Shown piece after piece: positions 55,779 to 64,000 of a stretch of 64,000 bases of DNA. Location: positions 1 through 64,000 of the forward strand of contig CALULP010000012.1 of NCBI GenBank assembly GCA_944321495.1, written 5' to 3'. The DNA comes from an uncultured Bacteroides sp. Lineage in GTDB: Bacteria; Bacteroidota; Bacteroidia; Bacteroidales; Bacteroidaceae. The notes under the pieces were generated by a model. That model saw only the letters and a program-made list of their open reading frames with translations, was not told the origin of the DNA and ran no database searches. Numbering within the stretch: position 1 is the stretch's first letter; every line of letters starts with the position of its first letter. The position numbers and the translations under genes were made by a program.

Positions 55779-56471
55779 CTACAAGGTGCTTAAGCTTACT
55801 ACGCTTTTCGTGCCGAAGTCGTAGGTGACGATGTAAAGGGTATTGGGCTTGAGGCCGGCCGAATAGCTTTTCTTTGCGGACATTTCTTCCCCGTCGGTGT
55901 TGGTGGCTTCCAGCGTGTATTCGATAAGGGCATCTTCCGTGTAGGGGAAGTAAGCCGTTTCGCCTTGGTCCAGGGCAACCGTCCGGCTGCCTACGGTCGC
56001 CGTAAAAGCATGTTGGGGGAAGTAGTCGGAAAACCCTTCGGGCAACTCCAGCCGGACGCCGAAGGTTATCATGCCCAGTTCAACCTTTACCACGTTGGTC
56101 TTGTCCGCTTCGATGACAAAGGGCACTTCGGTGTAGTACACGGGTTCCCCTTTGTCGGCATTGGTCCAGTCCCCGTATGTCAGGTAGTTGCTGCTGTATG
56201 CCTTCAAGGTATAAGCGCCGGTCGAAATCTTGAGTTTGTTCTGCAAGTCTTCTTCCGTCAACGTCTTTTGCAAGGTTTCTCCTTGCCACAGTTCGAGGGT
56301 CAGCGACAGGTCTTCCATCAGTCCGCGGGTGGGCAGCAGCTCTTTGTCCTCTATTTGTACCGTTACGTCGGACAAGTAAAGGTAACCCGTATCGCTGTCG
56401 GTAAGCATATCTTGGCATCCTGTCAGGAATATCGTCCCAAGGAGCAAAGCCAGTATGTAGTTCTTTTTCAT
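55779..56471 (-). CDS. DUF4493 surface lipoprotein (single domain)
   Basis: A 230-residue lipoprotein; signal ILALLLGTIFLTGCQD. It has one DUF4493 domain, the form with strand-rich segments (GLMEDLSLTLELWQGETLQK, STGAYTLKAYSSNYL, VIEADKTNVVKVELGMITFG) that recalls Mfa2/FimB-type fimbrial subunits. It has no PCMD domain. Last of the six genes on this strand, 13 nt after its neighbour. Confidence 0.85.
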   Translation of the reverse strand: MKKNYILALLLGTIFLTGCQDMLTDSDTGYLYLSDVTVQIEDKELLPTRGLMEDLSLTLELWQGETLQKTLTEEDLQNKLKISTGAYTLKAYSSNYLTYGDWTNADKGEPVYYTEVPFVIEADKTNVVKVELGMITFGVRLELPEGFSDYFPQHAFTATVGSRTVALDQGETAYFPYTEDALIEYTLEATNTDGEEMSAKKSYSAGLKPNTLYIVTYDFGTKSVVSLSTL

Positions 56472-56484
56472 GTGAAAACGGTCT

Positions 56485-58599
56485 TTATTTGTTGTAATCT
56501 AAGGAAAGGTCGTCGATATAAAGTTCGCTGCCGTAGTGCTCGTCAGCTTCCGTTCCGTCTACATTGTTTTCACGGACTTTTGCTATTACGACCTCAGTAT
56601 GTTTAGACCCCGATTTGAAAGTCAAAGTCAAGTGTGTGGCGCAAACATTTTGTATAGAATATTCTATGTGTATGCTTTTTTGTACATATCCCGAATTGGT
56701 TACAGTCAGTTCTGTTTCAAAAAGGACTACATTGAGTTCCCTATTTTCAATTTTTAATCCGATGACTCCGGCATCATCTCCTTTCTGAATATATCGGTAA
56801 TAGAAAGACAAGGTCGTAGGGCGAACTGTAAAAACATCATTATAAGACAATACGCCTATTGTTTTAGTTCCTGTAATAGAGCCATTCATCCCTAAAAACG
56901 AACCTACATTTGTATTTGTATTTCCATGTCCTACAGTTCTAATCCAAGCAGCATAATTCCCTGAATTTGAAACTGTCGTTCGTTTTACGGCAGATGGGGA
57001 ATCCCATGCATCAGAACTTGAGTGTGTCGTTTCCATGTTGTTTGTTGTCCATTGCGGACTGGCAGCATCTGCCAAATAGGGAAACCATAGATTTTTATGG
57101 TCACTTGGGTTTTCTTCGTGCCAGTCTTCCATATTCGAATTAGGCAATTGCGTCGGCATTTCCAATTCAACCTCTGTCTCATTGGAGGTGATAACGCCCC
57201 TGTACAAAGCCCTTACTTTGTAGGTCTTCTTGTCGGGATGGGAGGCAAATACTTGCCGGTTGGCATCGTTGCATGCCTGCCAGTCCCCGTTTTCATCCTG
57301 GTATTGATAGGTTAAGTTAGCCGCAATGATAGCGGCATCTCCTTTTCCTTCGGCTACTTCAACGGGGTCTATGGTAAACTCTTTCGACCATACGTTGCCC
57401 GGTTGTACCTGAATGTTGAACTCCGGCTTGTGTACGTTGATGGTGTATGCCACGGGTTGCCCTTCCTTATTCTTCCGGTTGTTGGCCTGTACATAGTTGA
57501 GGGTGAACGTGTTTTTTACCGTCCCGTTGTTTGCCGCTTGCAGCTTGCCGGTAAAGTCGGACGAGAACTCTATGGCAGGCGTCTTTTCCCCGACAAGGGG
57601 CAGGATGATGCCCGCTTCTTTGAAGCGCACAATATCTTCCGGAGTCATGTCGGACAGAAGGTAGGTTCCGTTCAGTCCGCTGAACGTGGCATCGTTGAAC
57701 TCGGTGGTAAAGCTGATGTCTTCCAACCCCGTCACTTCGCTTACTGCAAACCGGATGGTCGCTTCCGGCGCAAGGGTTTCATAAACGTCCAGTGTCTTGT
57801 GGGTAAATCCTTCCTCCGACAGTTTGGGGGCGGGCAACCATTCCAAGGGGATCGTTTCGTTAAGGGTCACCGTTTCCACTTCCACCTTTTCAAGGGTTAC
57901 TGCCATGCCGGTTTCCACGGCATCCAGGGCAAGGTGGAGTTTCAGGTGCTTTCCGGCTGCAATGTTTGCAAAGCTGTCTTCTCCTGTAAGTTCGTAGGCT
58001 ATCTCTTTGCCTGTTCCCAGCAGCGTGGCGTGGAAAGTAACCCGGATGGAAGAGCCTGCCGGGAAGTAGACGCTGGCATCGCTTCCCTGTTCGATGCTTG
58101 CCGATTGTTCGCCTGCCGTCACCGTGACGTGATAGGTCTCGAAAGCATCGGAAAACAGCCTTCCCGATGTCTCGTCATACACTACCGACAGCAAGGAATT
58201 GGCCACCTTGCAAAGGATGGAAACCGGTGTCTGCTGATGAAGAACCACTTCTTTCCTTTCGGCGCTCCCCGTGTAGCATGGCGCGTCCAAGGCCACGGCC
58301 GATTCATCGCCGTAGGTCACATGCAGGTCGTACACGCCTTCTTTTACCGGTACGGCTGCGGCACAAGCTCCGTCGTAGGCGGTCTTGTGCGTATCGGAGT
58401 CCGTTATCCTCAAGTGGAACTGTCCGACAAGCGGTTCCTCCAATTCGGCAGGAGCCTTGCGCGTGGTCAGGGTTGTTGTCCCGTCGGTCAAGGCTATCCG
58501 GAAACCGGTGTCTTCGTTGTGGCCTATGTTTTCCTCCCGGCTACAGGCAGAGGCTAACAGTATGCCCATCAGGCAAATCAATCCGTAAAAATATCTCAT
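56485..58599 (-). CDS. DUF4493 lipoprotein with C-terminal PCMD-like domain
   Basis: A 704-residue lipoprotein (signal LICLMGILLASACSRE). Residues 30-230 are DUF4493-like; a middle part has Ig-like strand-rich segments. The last 240 residues start at LPNSNMEDWHEENPSDHKNL, the mark of a PCMD-type domain (putative carbohydrate metabolism domain), and end ELYIDDLSLDYNK. The coding bases of this C-terminal part (about 56490-57190) are clearly richer in A+T than the rest of the gene, a sign of recombination. Confidence 0.8.
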   Translation of the reverse strand: MRYFYGLICLMGILLASACSREENIGHNEDTGFRIALTDGTTTLTTRKAPAELEEPLVGQFHLRITDSDTHKTAYDGACAAAVPVKEGVYDLHVTYGDESAVALDAPCYTGSAERKEVVLHQQTPVSILCKVANSLLSVVYDETSGRLFSDAFETYHVTVTAGEQSASIEQGSDASVYFPAGSSIRVTFHATLLGTGKEIAYELTGEDSFANIAAGKHLKLHLALDAVETGMAVTLEKVEVETVTLNETIPLEWLPAPKLSEEGFTHKTLDVYETLAPEATIRFAVSEVTGLEDISFTTEFNDATFSGLNGTYLLSDMTPEDIVRFKEAGIILPLVGEKTPAIEFSSDFTGKLQAANNGTVKNTFTLNYVQANNRKNKEGQPVAYTINVHKPEFNIQVQPGNVWSKEFTIDPVEVAEGKGDAAIIAANLTYQYQDENGDWQACNDANRQVFASHPDKKTYKVRALYRGVITSNETEVELEMPTQLPNSNMEDWHEENPSDHKNLWFPYLADAASPQWTTNNMETTHSSSDAWDSPSAVKRTTVSNSGNYAAWIRTVGHGNTNTNVGSFLGMNGSITGTKTIGVLSYNDVFTVRPTTLSFYYRYIQKGDDAGVIGLKIENRELNVVLFETELTVTNSGYVQKSIHIEYSIQNVCATHLTLTFKSGSKHTEVVIAKVRENNVDGTEADEHYGSELYIDDLSLDYNK

Positions 58600-58617
58600 A
58601 GCTGGTGTCTCCGCGTT

Positions 58618-60252
58618 TTAGTCATAACTCAATTCAAATTCGTCTACCCACAAGGTGCTTCCGTCGCCTACCTGGCCTACGACATACATGCCGTCAAATT
58701 CGCCCCCATACTTGCTGGAAGTCGCTACAATGGCAATCTCTGTCGGCTTGGCTTTGGTGTTTTTGTAAACCAGTTCGAGCTCGAAGCGGGTGTATTCGGT
58801 CACTTCCTCGCTGCCTACAAATTCGCCGTATGCAATCTCTGCTCCGGCGGCATCCCACAGGTACATGTAGATATGGCATTGGTCGGTAGTCAGGTTTCCC
58901 GGGATGCTGATGCCGCCGTGTCCTTGGTAGGTAATAGGTTTCGGGCTGTACTTGTAATAGCCGCTCAGTTTGGTAGGGCGTGCGCCGTCGTAAGGCCGTC
59001 CGAAAGAGGGACTGGTGGCAGGCGCCATGGCATTGGTCTTGTACTTCCCGATGAACAGATTCCCGGCGGCTGCGCCTACCAGTGCGATGTTTCCGTAGGT
59101 GAACATCTTGGCGGCTTTGCCTTTGTACGCCTCGCTCCCTTCCACCGGCACGGTGCTGGACGATTTGTACAGGGTTACTCCTTCGTTGCCGGTAGCCCAG
59201 TAGGCTTGCGGATTGTCTAAGTTGTCTGCCACCGGATTGGGGTACCAGGTTTCTTTCCCGTCGGTGCTTACGGTCCAAGTGTCCAGGTTCATGTTGGGCA
59301 GGGCAACTATGGTTTCCGTTTGGAACGAAGCGGCTTCTCCGGCTTCGCCTCCTACCAAGGCACGTACTTCGTAGCCGGTCCCGTCTTCCAGTCCGGTCAG
59401 TGTGGCGGTAAAGGAGGTGCTTCCGTCGGATGTCACGTTGGTCGCATCGACTTCCGTCCATTCTTCCGCGCCTTGCTTCCGGTATTCCACGGCGAGGTTG
59501 CCTCCGGGCAGTCGGCTTCCGCTGATGTAGGCTTTGGTGGCCCAGGCGTCGATGCTTTCCACTACGCTGATGACCGATGATTTCTGGATGTCTACCGTCC
59601 AGTCGCATACGTATTTGCCGTTGCGGTAAGCCTTGAACACCCGCGGGCGGGTGAAGTCGGTCACGGTTTCAAACGGCGGTTCCAAGGTGGTCTTGGTGCC
59701 TTCCAGGTTCAGCTTGTTGATTTTGATGTTCCGGTAGTCGGCCTCTTCGGTCACGTAGATGATGACAATGTGCGTCTGGAAGTCGAACAATGGGGCTTGT
59801 CCTGCTTGGTGTTCCACCTCGATGGCACGTTCTATCTCCTGGTTTACGGTCACGGTCCATACATAGTCTTGGTAGGTCTGGAGCAAGAATTGTACGGGTT
59901 TCGTAAAGTCGATGGCCGTATTGGCATTGGCAGGCAACTCCTGGGACGATGAGAAGCTGAAGTTGGGGAAACCCGAAGCCTTGACGCAAGCTTCGGCATC
60001 CGGGTAAATCTGTGCTTCTTCGTTGGTAATCAGGCGTGTTACGGGCACACTGTCTATGAACACGTCTTCGCCTACCGTCATTTCAATAGTGCGCGTCTGG
60101 TTGTTGAATACGGCATCTCCCTGCATGTCTGCCAGTTGGATTTCCTGGATGACTCCCTCGATATAAGGGTAGGGGATATCGTTTTCGATGCATGCGGAAA
60201 GGGAACATGCAAGTAGCGCTGTTATTCCATATTTTAATGTCTTCATGCTCAT
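58618..60252 (-). CDS. PCMD-domain surface lipoprotein
   Basis: A 544-residue lipoprotein (signal ITALLACSLSACIEN). The N-terminal 230 residues are strand-rich and contain two repeats of a cadherin- or Ig-like kind (DFTKPVQFLLQTYQDYVWTV and DFTRPRVFKAYRNGKYVCDW). An FN3-like segment follows (SGSRLPGGNLAVEYRKQGAE). The last 240 residues form the PCMD domain, NMNLDTWTVSTDGKETWYPN to TLWVDEFELSYD, very close to that in the gene at 61035. It probably lies on the cell surface and binds glycan; the function is inferred. Confidence 0.82.
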   Translation of the reverse strand: MSMKTLKYGITALLACSLSACIENDIPYPYIEGVIQEIQLADMQGDAVFNNQTRTIEMTVGEDVFIDSVPVTRLITNEEAQIYPDAEACVKASGFPNFSFSSSQELPANANTAIDFTKPVQFLLQTYQDYVWTVTVNQEIERAIEVEHQAGQAPLFDFQTHIVIIYVTEEADYRNIKINKLNLEGTKTTLEPPFETVTDFTRPRVFKAYRNGKYVCDWTVDIQKSSVISVVESIDAWATKAYISGSRLPGGNLAVEYRKQGAEEWTEVDATNVTSDGSTSFTATLTGLEDGTGYEVRALVGGEAGEAASFQTETIVALPNMNLDTWTVSTDGKETWYPNPVADNLDNPQAYWATGNEGVTLYKSSSTVPVEGSEAYKGKAAKMFTYGNIALVGAAAGNLFIGKYKTNAMAPATSPSFGRPYDGARPTKLSGYYKYSPKPITYQGHGGISIPGNLTTDQCHIYMYLWDAAGAEIAYGEFVGSEEVTEYTRFELELVYKNTKAKPTEIAIVATSSKYGGEFDGMYVVGQVGDGSTLWVDEFELSYD

Positions 60253-60258
60253 TGCCTC

Positions 60259-60990
60259 TTAGAAATACGTGCAGATGCCTAAACTAATGGAGAAAATGTT
60301 GATTTTGAAGTTGGCCGAACTCTTGCGGTAAGAGCCGTGCTCCACCTGGTTGGTTACCTGGTCAGCCCACTTGAAGTCAAGCCCCACGATGTTGATGGCT
60401 ACCTCTACCGCCATGTTGTTGGTGACGAAGGCGGTCAGTCCCGGCGCCGCTCCTATTTGCAGCCGGTGCGAGGTCTGGTAAATGCCTTTCACGTCGGGGG
60501 TTGTGCCCGACAAGGTTTTGCCTTGCCCGTAACCATACGTCAGGCGCACCTCGTTGAAGAAACCGAACACTTTGCTGTTGCCCAGCCCCATGTAGGTGCG
60601 CAGGAATCCGGCAATGGTATATTCGTGTTCCAGATATTTGTAGGAGGAGATGTCGAAGTTCAGGTCATCGCCCAGGTTGATGTCTATGTTCCCCAAGTCG
60701 GCATAGGTGCGGTTGTAGTTCAGGCGCATGCCTGCCGCCATGTTGTCTTTGAAAAAATACCCGGCGTAGGGGCTGACCTTGAACGTGTAGCCTTCCCCGT
60801 TCATGTTGTCCAGGATAAGGAACTCGTAGTTATCCCCCGCCAGTTCCATGTACGAGAACGAAACGCCTCCCATCCACGAGCCTTTGGGCACAAACAGGGA
60901 TGTTTTTATATCGCGGTCGTAGCCTTTCCGTGCGTGGGCGTTTGCCACGCACAGGAAAGCCGTCAATAACAGGACAAAATATTTATTCAT
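60259..60990 (-). CDS. Outer-membrane beta-barrel protein
   Basis: A 243-residue protein with signal FVLLLTAFLCVANAHA. Alternating strands rich in aromatic and glycine residues (GWMGGVSFSYMEL-like, YGYGQGKTLSG) and a final aromatic residue (ICTYF) mark an outer-membrane barrel of about eight to ten strands. It lies inside the lipoprotein operon, so it may anchor or export those proteins. Function not known. Confidence 0.8.
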   Translation of the reverse strand: MNKYFVLLLTAFLCVANAHARKGYDRDIKTSLFVPKGSWMGGVSFSYMELAGDNYEFLILDNMNGEGYTFKVSPYAGYFFKDNMAAGMRLNYNRTYADLGNIDINLGDDLNFDISSYKYLEHEYTIAGFLRTYMGLGNSKVFGFFNEVRLTYGYGQGKTLSGTTPDVKGIYQTSHRLQIGAAPGLTAFVTNNMAVEVAINIVGLDFKWADQVTNQVEHGSYRKSSANFKINIFSISLGICTYF

Positions 60991-61008
60991 GCAAAATCAG
61001 TAGGATTA

Positions 61009-61039
61009 ATCACTAATCACTAATAAGCTAATCACTAAT
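61009..61039. repeat. TTAGTGA heptamer repeats overlapping a stop codon
   Basis: Three or four TCACTAA units on the plus strand. The TAG stop of the gene at 61035 is supplied by one such unit on the minus strand. Only one arm is present, so no hairpin forms here. Confidence 0.65.
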
Positions 61040-62699
61040 AAAACTTCAACTCAAACTCATCCACCCAAAGGATGCTGCCTACGGCAACCTGGCCGATAAC
61101 TTTCAGTCCTTCGAACTCACCGCCGTAACGGCTGGAGGTGGCCACAATGGTAATCTTGTCGGGGCGTTTCGTCGGGTCGGCATACTCTATGTCTATTTCA
61201 AAAGGCGTATAGTCGCTTACCGTTTGGTTGCTGACAAAATGTCCTTCGCCGATGACCTCCTCTGCATTCCACAGTTTGATGTAAATCTCACATTCGTCTA
61301 TGGTCAATGTGCGGTCTGAAGGGATGGAGCCTCCGTTCATGTTTGTACTGGGCTGGTATTTGTAATGTCCTGTCAGTTTTACAGGGCGTGCGCCGGAGTA
61401 GAGCCTGCCGAAAGTAACGCTTGATGCCGGGTTAAAGTAATTGGTAGCATAGTATCCAATGAAAAGATTACCTGCGGCGATGGTTACCTTGGCATCAATG
61501 GTTTCCATCCTTGCGGCAGTTCCCGAAACTGCATCGTTGACTCCCGTCGTATTGGATGAGGACATTATGGTTGCCCCCTCGTTTCCGGTCGCCCAGAAAC
61601 TGTTCGCCTTATCGGCATTCGGGTACCAGTTCTTACCGTTTTGCGTCCAAGTGTCAAAATTCAAGTTTGGTATCTCTTTAAAGCTTTCGGTGAAGAAGCT
61701 CAGGGTTTCTCCGGTCTTGTCCCCGCATACGATGTAGTATTCGTACTCCGTGCCGAAGTCCAACGGGGCAATCCGGGCGGTATAGTTGTTGGGGGCGCCT
61801 TCTTGGGTGGCGGTTACCGTGGTCCATTGGGTGTCCGCTTTCTTCTTGTACCGGAACTGTACCGGGTTGGTATTACCCTCCACGTTACATTGCCCTTCCA
61901 GGTAGGCAAATTGTCCCCACACCTTGGAGATGTCCTGGCCGATGTCCGTGGTCACCATGTCCTTGCTTTCCTGCTTGGTGGGCACTTTAAAGGTCACGTC
62001 GTACTGGTGGATGGTTTCGTCCACGCTGATGTCGAACTCCGAGTTGCCCTCGGTAATGTCCAAGGTGATGTTGTAGTGGTAGGCTGCCAGTGCTTCGGCT
62101 ACAATCTGTTGCTTGAACGTGTTTCCGTTTCCCAAGTCCAAGGATATGGTCAGTGGTTGTCCGGCTTTCACGTAGGCGGCTCGTGTCTCGTTGGCGGCAA
62201 AGGGAATGTCCAAGGCGGCGTTTCCTCGCAAGGCACAAGTATAGCCCGGAAATGCTGTCTTGAAGTTGTCCGTCGTGCTGACGGACACCATGCTCTGCGC
62301 CAACTTGCAGACTATGCTGACTGTCTTGGCTTTGTTGGCTTCCAGCACGACTTCTTCCTGTCCTGCGTAATAAGGTTCTGCGTCAAAGCCCTGTGCGTCT
62401 GCCTGCTTGCCGAACGAGTAAGCCTTTATGGCGTATGTGCCTACCCGCAGGGGCACGTTGGTTGTTTTCAACTCGTTCCAGTCGTCGGCATGTTCTATCA
62501 GGGTGCCGCTTTCGTTGGTGATGTCTACGGCAATGGCCTCCTGTGCGGTGATGTCGGCACGGGTGTCCACGGTCTTGTTGACTTCTACCGAAGCCAGTTG
62601 GAGGTAACCGTAGCCTTTCTCGTCTGCTTCCGGCTGGCAGGAAGTCAATGCGCCTGCCGTTACGGTAAGGATGCCGGTAAGTATATGTTTGATATTCAT
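61035..62699 (-). CDS. DUF4493 plus PCMD surface lipoprotein
   Basis: A 554-residue lipoprotein (signal ILTVTAGALTSCQPE). Residues 25-200 are DUF4493 (GYGYLQLASVEVNKTVDTRA; VPLRVGTYAIKAYSFGKQA; AKTVSIVCKLAQSMVSV). An FN3-like segment follows (WGQFAYLEGQCNVEGNTNPV). The last 230 residues are a PCMD domain (NLNFDTWTQNGKNWYPN to ILWVDEFELKFY), a paralogue of that in the gene at 58618. Confidence 0.85.
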   Translation of the reverse strand: MNIKHILTGILTVTAGALTSCQPEADEKGYGYLQLASVEVNKTVDTRADITAQEAIAVDITNESGTLIEHADDWNELKTTNVPLRVGTYAIKAYSFGKQADAQGFDAEPYYAGQEEVVLEANKAKTVSIVCKLAQSMVSVSTTDNFKTAFPGYTCALRGNAALDIPFAANETRAAYVKAGQPLTISLDLGNGNTFKQQIVAEALAAYHYNITLDITEGNSEFDISVDETIHQYDVTFKVPTKQESKDMVTTDIGQDISKVWGQFAYLEGQCNVEGNTNPVQFRYKKKADTQWTTVTATQEGAPNNYTARIAPLDFGTEYEYYIVCGDKTGETLSFFTESFKEIPNLNFDTWTQNGKNWYPNADKANSFWATGNEGATIMSSSNTTGVNDAVSGTAARMETIDAKVTIAAGNLFIGYYATNYFNPASSVTFGRLYSGARPVKLTGHYKYQPSTNMNGGSIPSDRTLTIDECEIYIKLWNAEEVIGEGHFVSNQTVSDYTPFEIDIEYADPTKRPDKITIVATSSRYGGEFEGLKVIGQVAVGSILWVDEFELKFY

Positions 62700-62707
62700 G
62701 CTTCTGT

Positions 62708-64000
62708 TTATTCTTTAGGTTGCACAACCACTGTGATGTCGCCCCCGTTGGTGCTGACCCCGTCGCTTACCGTCAGGTTGAATGTACTGGTTCCTGGAGC
62801 GACTCTGGGCACAAGAACGAGCAACTGGCTGAGGTCAAAGGTGAAATCGGTGTAGCTTCCTGCGTTCAATTGGGCGTAGCTTTCTTCGTTGATTAACCCT
62901 AAGTTTATTAAGGCTCCTTTCAGGTCGTCTTCCAAGTGGCAAATGTCGAATGAAGCGGGTAGGCCGACCGTGCCCAGCAGTGCTTCAATCGCTCCAGATA
63001 TGGTAACCTGCAAATTCTTGATGCCATGCTCTGTCCGGATGGTCACATTCTGCAACCCGTCAATAGTTTCGTCTCCGTAGGTACAGTTGTAAGTGACGGG
63101 AAGCCCGGTGAAGCTGATGGTCTGTTCGGCAGGGTCATCCGGCCCGGCAGGCTCATCCTGTCCGGAGAAGATGATGTTTTCTACCGGTATCTCTATCGTT
63201 TCCCCGTCTTCGGTAAAGGTAAGGTCAACGGTGATGCCGATGGAAAGGTAAGAACCGGTGGCACCGTCTTCCGTCAGGTTGATGAGGAAAGAATCCCCGT
63301 TAGTCAGGTTGGCGCTGCCTCCCTCCGCGTCTTCAGGTTTCTGTACGCGGTAGGTGTTGGTGATGAAGTTGCCCTCTTTGGAGGTCGCTTTTATCGATAC
63401 CGTCAGCTTGTTTTGTTGGACGGGCGTTTTGAAGTAATACTTTTTCCCCGCGTTTTCCTTGGTAAATGTCTGGTTGGCTCCTTCCCCGTTGCTGACGGTG
63501 ACGGAGTAGTCGTTTTCAAACGCATTGGTAAACGAGGTGGTGGGGTTGACGGATACTTCGATGCAAGCCAGCTTGCACACCACTAGGGTGGTGGTCGATA
63601 TGCCGGTCTGTATGGTCAGCGTCTGCTTGCCTTCGAAATAAGGGCGTTCGGAAACCGTCACATCCGCGCCGTCGTAGTTATAAGCCGTGACTTCGTACGT
63701 CCCGGCTTCCAGGGCGAGGACCACTTTCCCTTTCGAGTTCTTCAAGTCGCTGATGAGGCCGCGTTTCACTTCTTCCTGGGTGTCGGCATCGGTGACAATC
63801 AGCGTATAGTTGTTGACGTCCAGCTCTGCCCGGTCGAAATTCCCGTTTATTTCCCCGTTGTCTGTCATCCCGTCGTCCGCGCGGCTGATGAGCGGAGTCT
63901 CGTAGAGGGACGATAATTCCAGTTCCAACTGTCCGGCATTTGCCCCGCCGTCATGTTTCCCTAAGATTTCGTCCTTCATTTCGCAAGAGGAAAAGCTTGT
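62708..64000 (-). CDS. DUF4493 surface lipoprotein (5' end outside window)
   Basis: The frame is open to the right edge. The seven codons before the first ATG in the window (63979) read TSFSSCE, a lipobox with its cysteine, so the true start is beyond the edge. The part seen, over 420 residues, holds a DUF4493 domain (YTLIVTDADTQEEVKRGLIS, LALEAGTYEVTAYNYDGADV, TTTLVVCKLACIEVSVNPTT) and a second strand-rich domain. It lies 8 nt before the next gene, so all six are one operon. Confidence 0.85.
   Translation of the reverse strand, partial: TSFSSCEMKDEILGKHDGGANAGQLELELSSLYETPLISRADDGMTDNGEINGNFDRAELDVNNYTLIVTDADTQEEVKRGLISDLKNSKGKVVLALEAGTYEVTAYNYDGADVTVSERPYFEGKQTLTIQTGISTTTLVVCKLACIEVSVNPTTSFTNAFENDYSVTVSNGEGANQTFTKENAGKKYYFKTPVQQNKLTVSIKATSKEGNFITNTYRVQKPEDAEGGSANLTNGDSFLINLTEDGATGSYLSIGITVDLTFTEDGETIEIPVENIIFSGQDEPAGPDDPAEQTISFTGLPVTYNCTYGDETIDGLQNVTIRTEHGIKNLQVTISGAIEALLGTVGLPASFDICHLEDDLKGALINLGLINEESYAQLNAGSYTDFTFDLSQLLVLVPRVAPGTSTFNLTVSDGVSTNGGDITVVVQPKE

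Overview
The window is a Bacteroidales chromosome segment, most likely from a Bacteroidaceae-type gut genus. The support is: -7 promoter elements of the Bacteroides form TAnnTTTG in front of most transcription units; Rho with a long Q/N-rich insert; Bacteroidetes-only families (DUF2023, DUF4295, DUF4250, DUF4293, DUF5606, DUF4493/PCMD, the Bacteroidetes omega homologue); and the atpD-C-x-B-E-F-H-A-G gene order. No rRNA, tRNA, IS element, phage or CRISPR array was seen. Most of the window is core chromosome. The clearly accessory part is the surface lipoprotein operon at 55.8-64 kb.

Layout. 1-2.3 kb: the end of an ABC exporter half, flavodoxin, and a DUF2023 gene broken by one amber codon. 2.4-6.7 kb: the 2-keto-3-deoxygluconate branch (kdgK, eda) facing a LacI regulator and an NhaC-type antiporter. 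6.7-7.15 kb: no gene, but a likely small RNA unit. 7.15-15.4 kb: asparaginase, rho, a flavodoxin-ferredoxin, tilS, rpmB-rpmG-DUF4295, and cinA-tsaD. 15.5-20 kb: tamB. 20.1-22.2 kb: queF, queC and the queuosine-precursor transporter. 22.4-25.5 kb: a HAD-thioesterase fusion, DUF4250 and TrpB2. 25.8-28.4 kb: a two-component system with a PepSY-like secreted protein. 28.4-33.3 kb: prs, paaK-ACT, bamD-rpoZ-DUF4293. 33.4-42.3 kb: a thioredoxin-like lipoprotein, an MBL lipoprotein, and an RND efflux operon (adaptor, pump, TolC) divergent from an AraC regulator. 42.5-49.9 kb: the complete F1Fo ATP synthase operon. 50-55.5 kb: a Pif1-type helicase, a secreted protein, an SDR, a MaoC-like protein, coaE-DUF5606. 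55.8-64 kb: six consecutive minus-strand genes for DUF4493/PCMD surface lipoproteins and one outer-membrane barrel protein, running out of the window.

The most unusual structure lies between genes. Seven intergenic regions carry short tandem arrays (2 to 5 copies) of different sequences that all share exactly the same 22-bp period. Each unit has a small palindrome, often 6-1-6 nt followed by a 9-nt spacer. Two arrays at 12.9 and 55.7 kb share one sequence family; two at 41.1 and 52.2 kb share another. A second repeat type, built on the heptamer TTAGTGA and its complement, occurs at four gene borders; three of these can fold into long hairpins. A third notable element is a 180-nt stretch with only 4 C residues and six copies of (T/A)TAGG, set between a good promoter and an intrinsic terminator at 6.8-7.13 kb. 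These are the best candidates here for undescribed biology. Their function is not known from the sequence.
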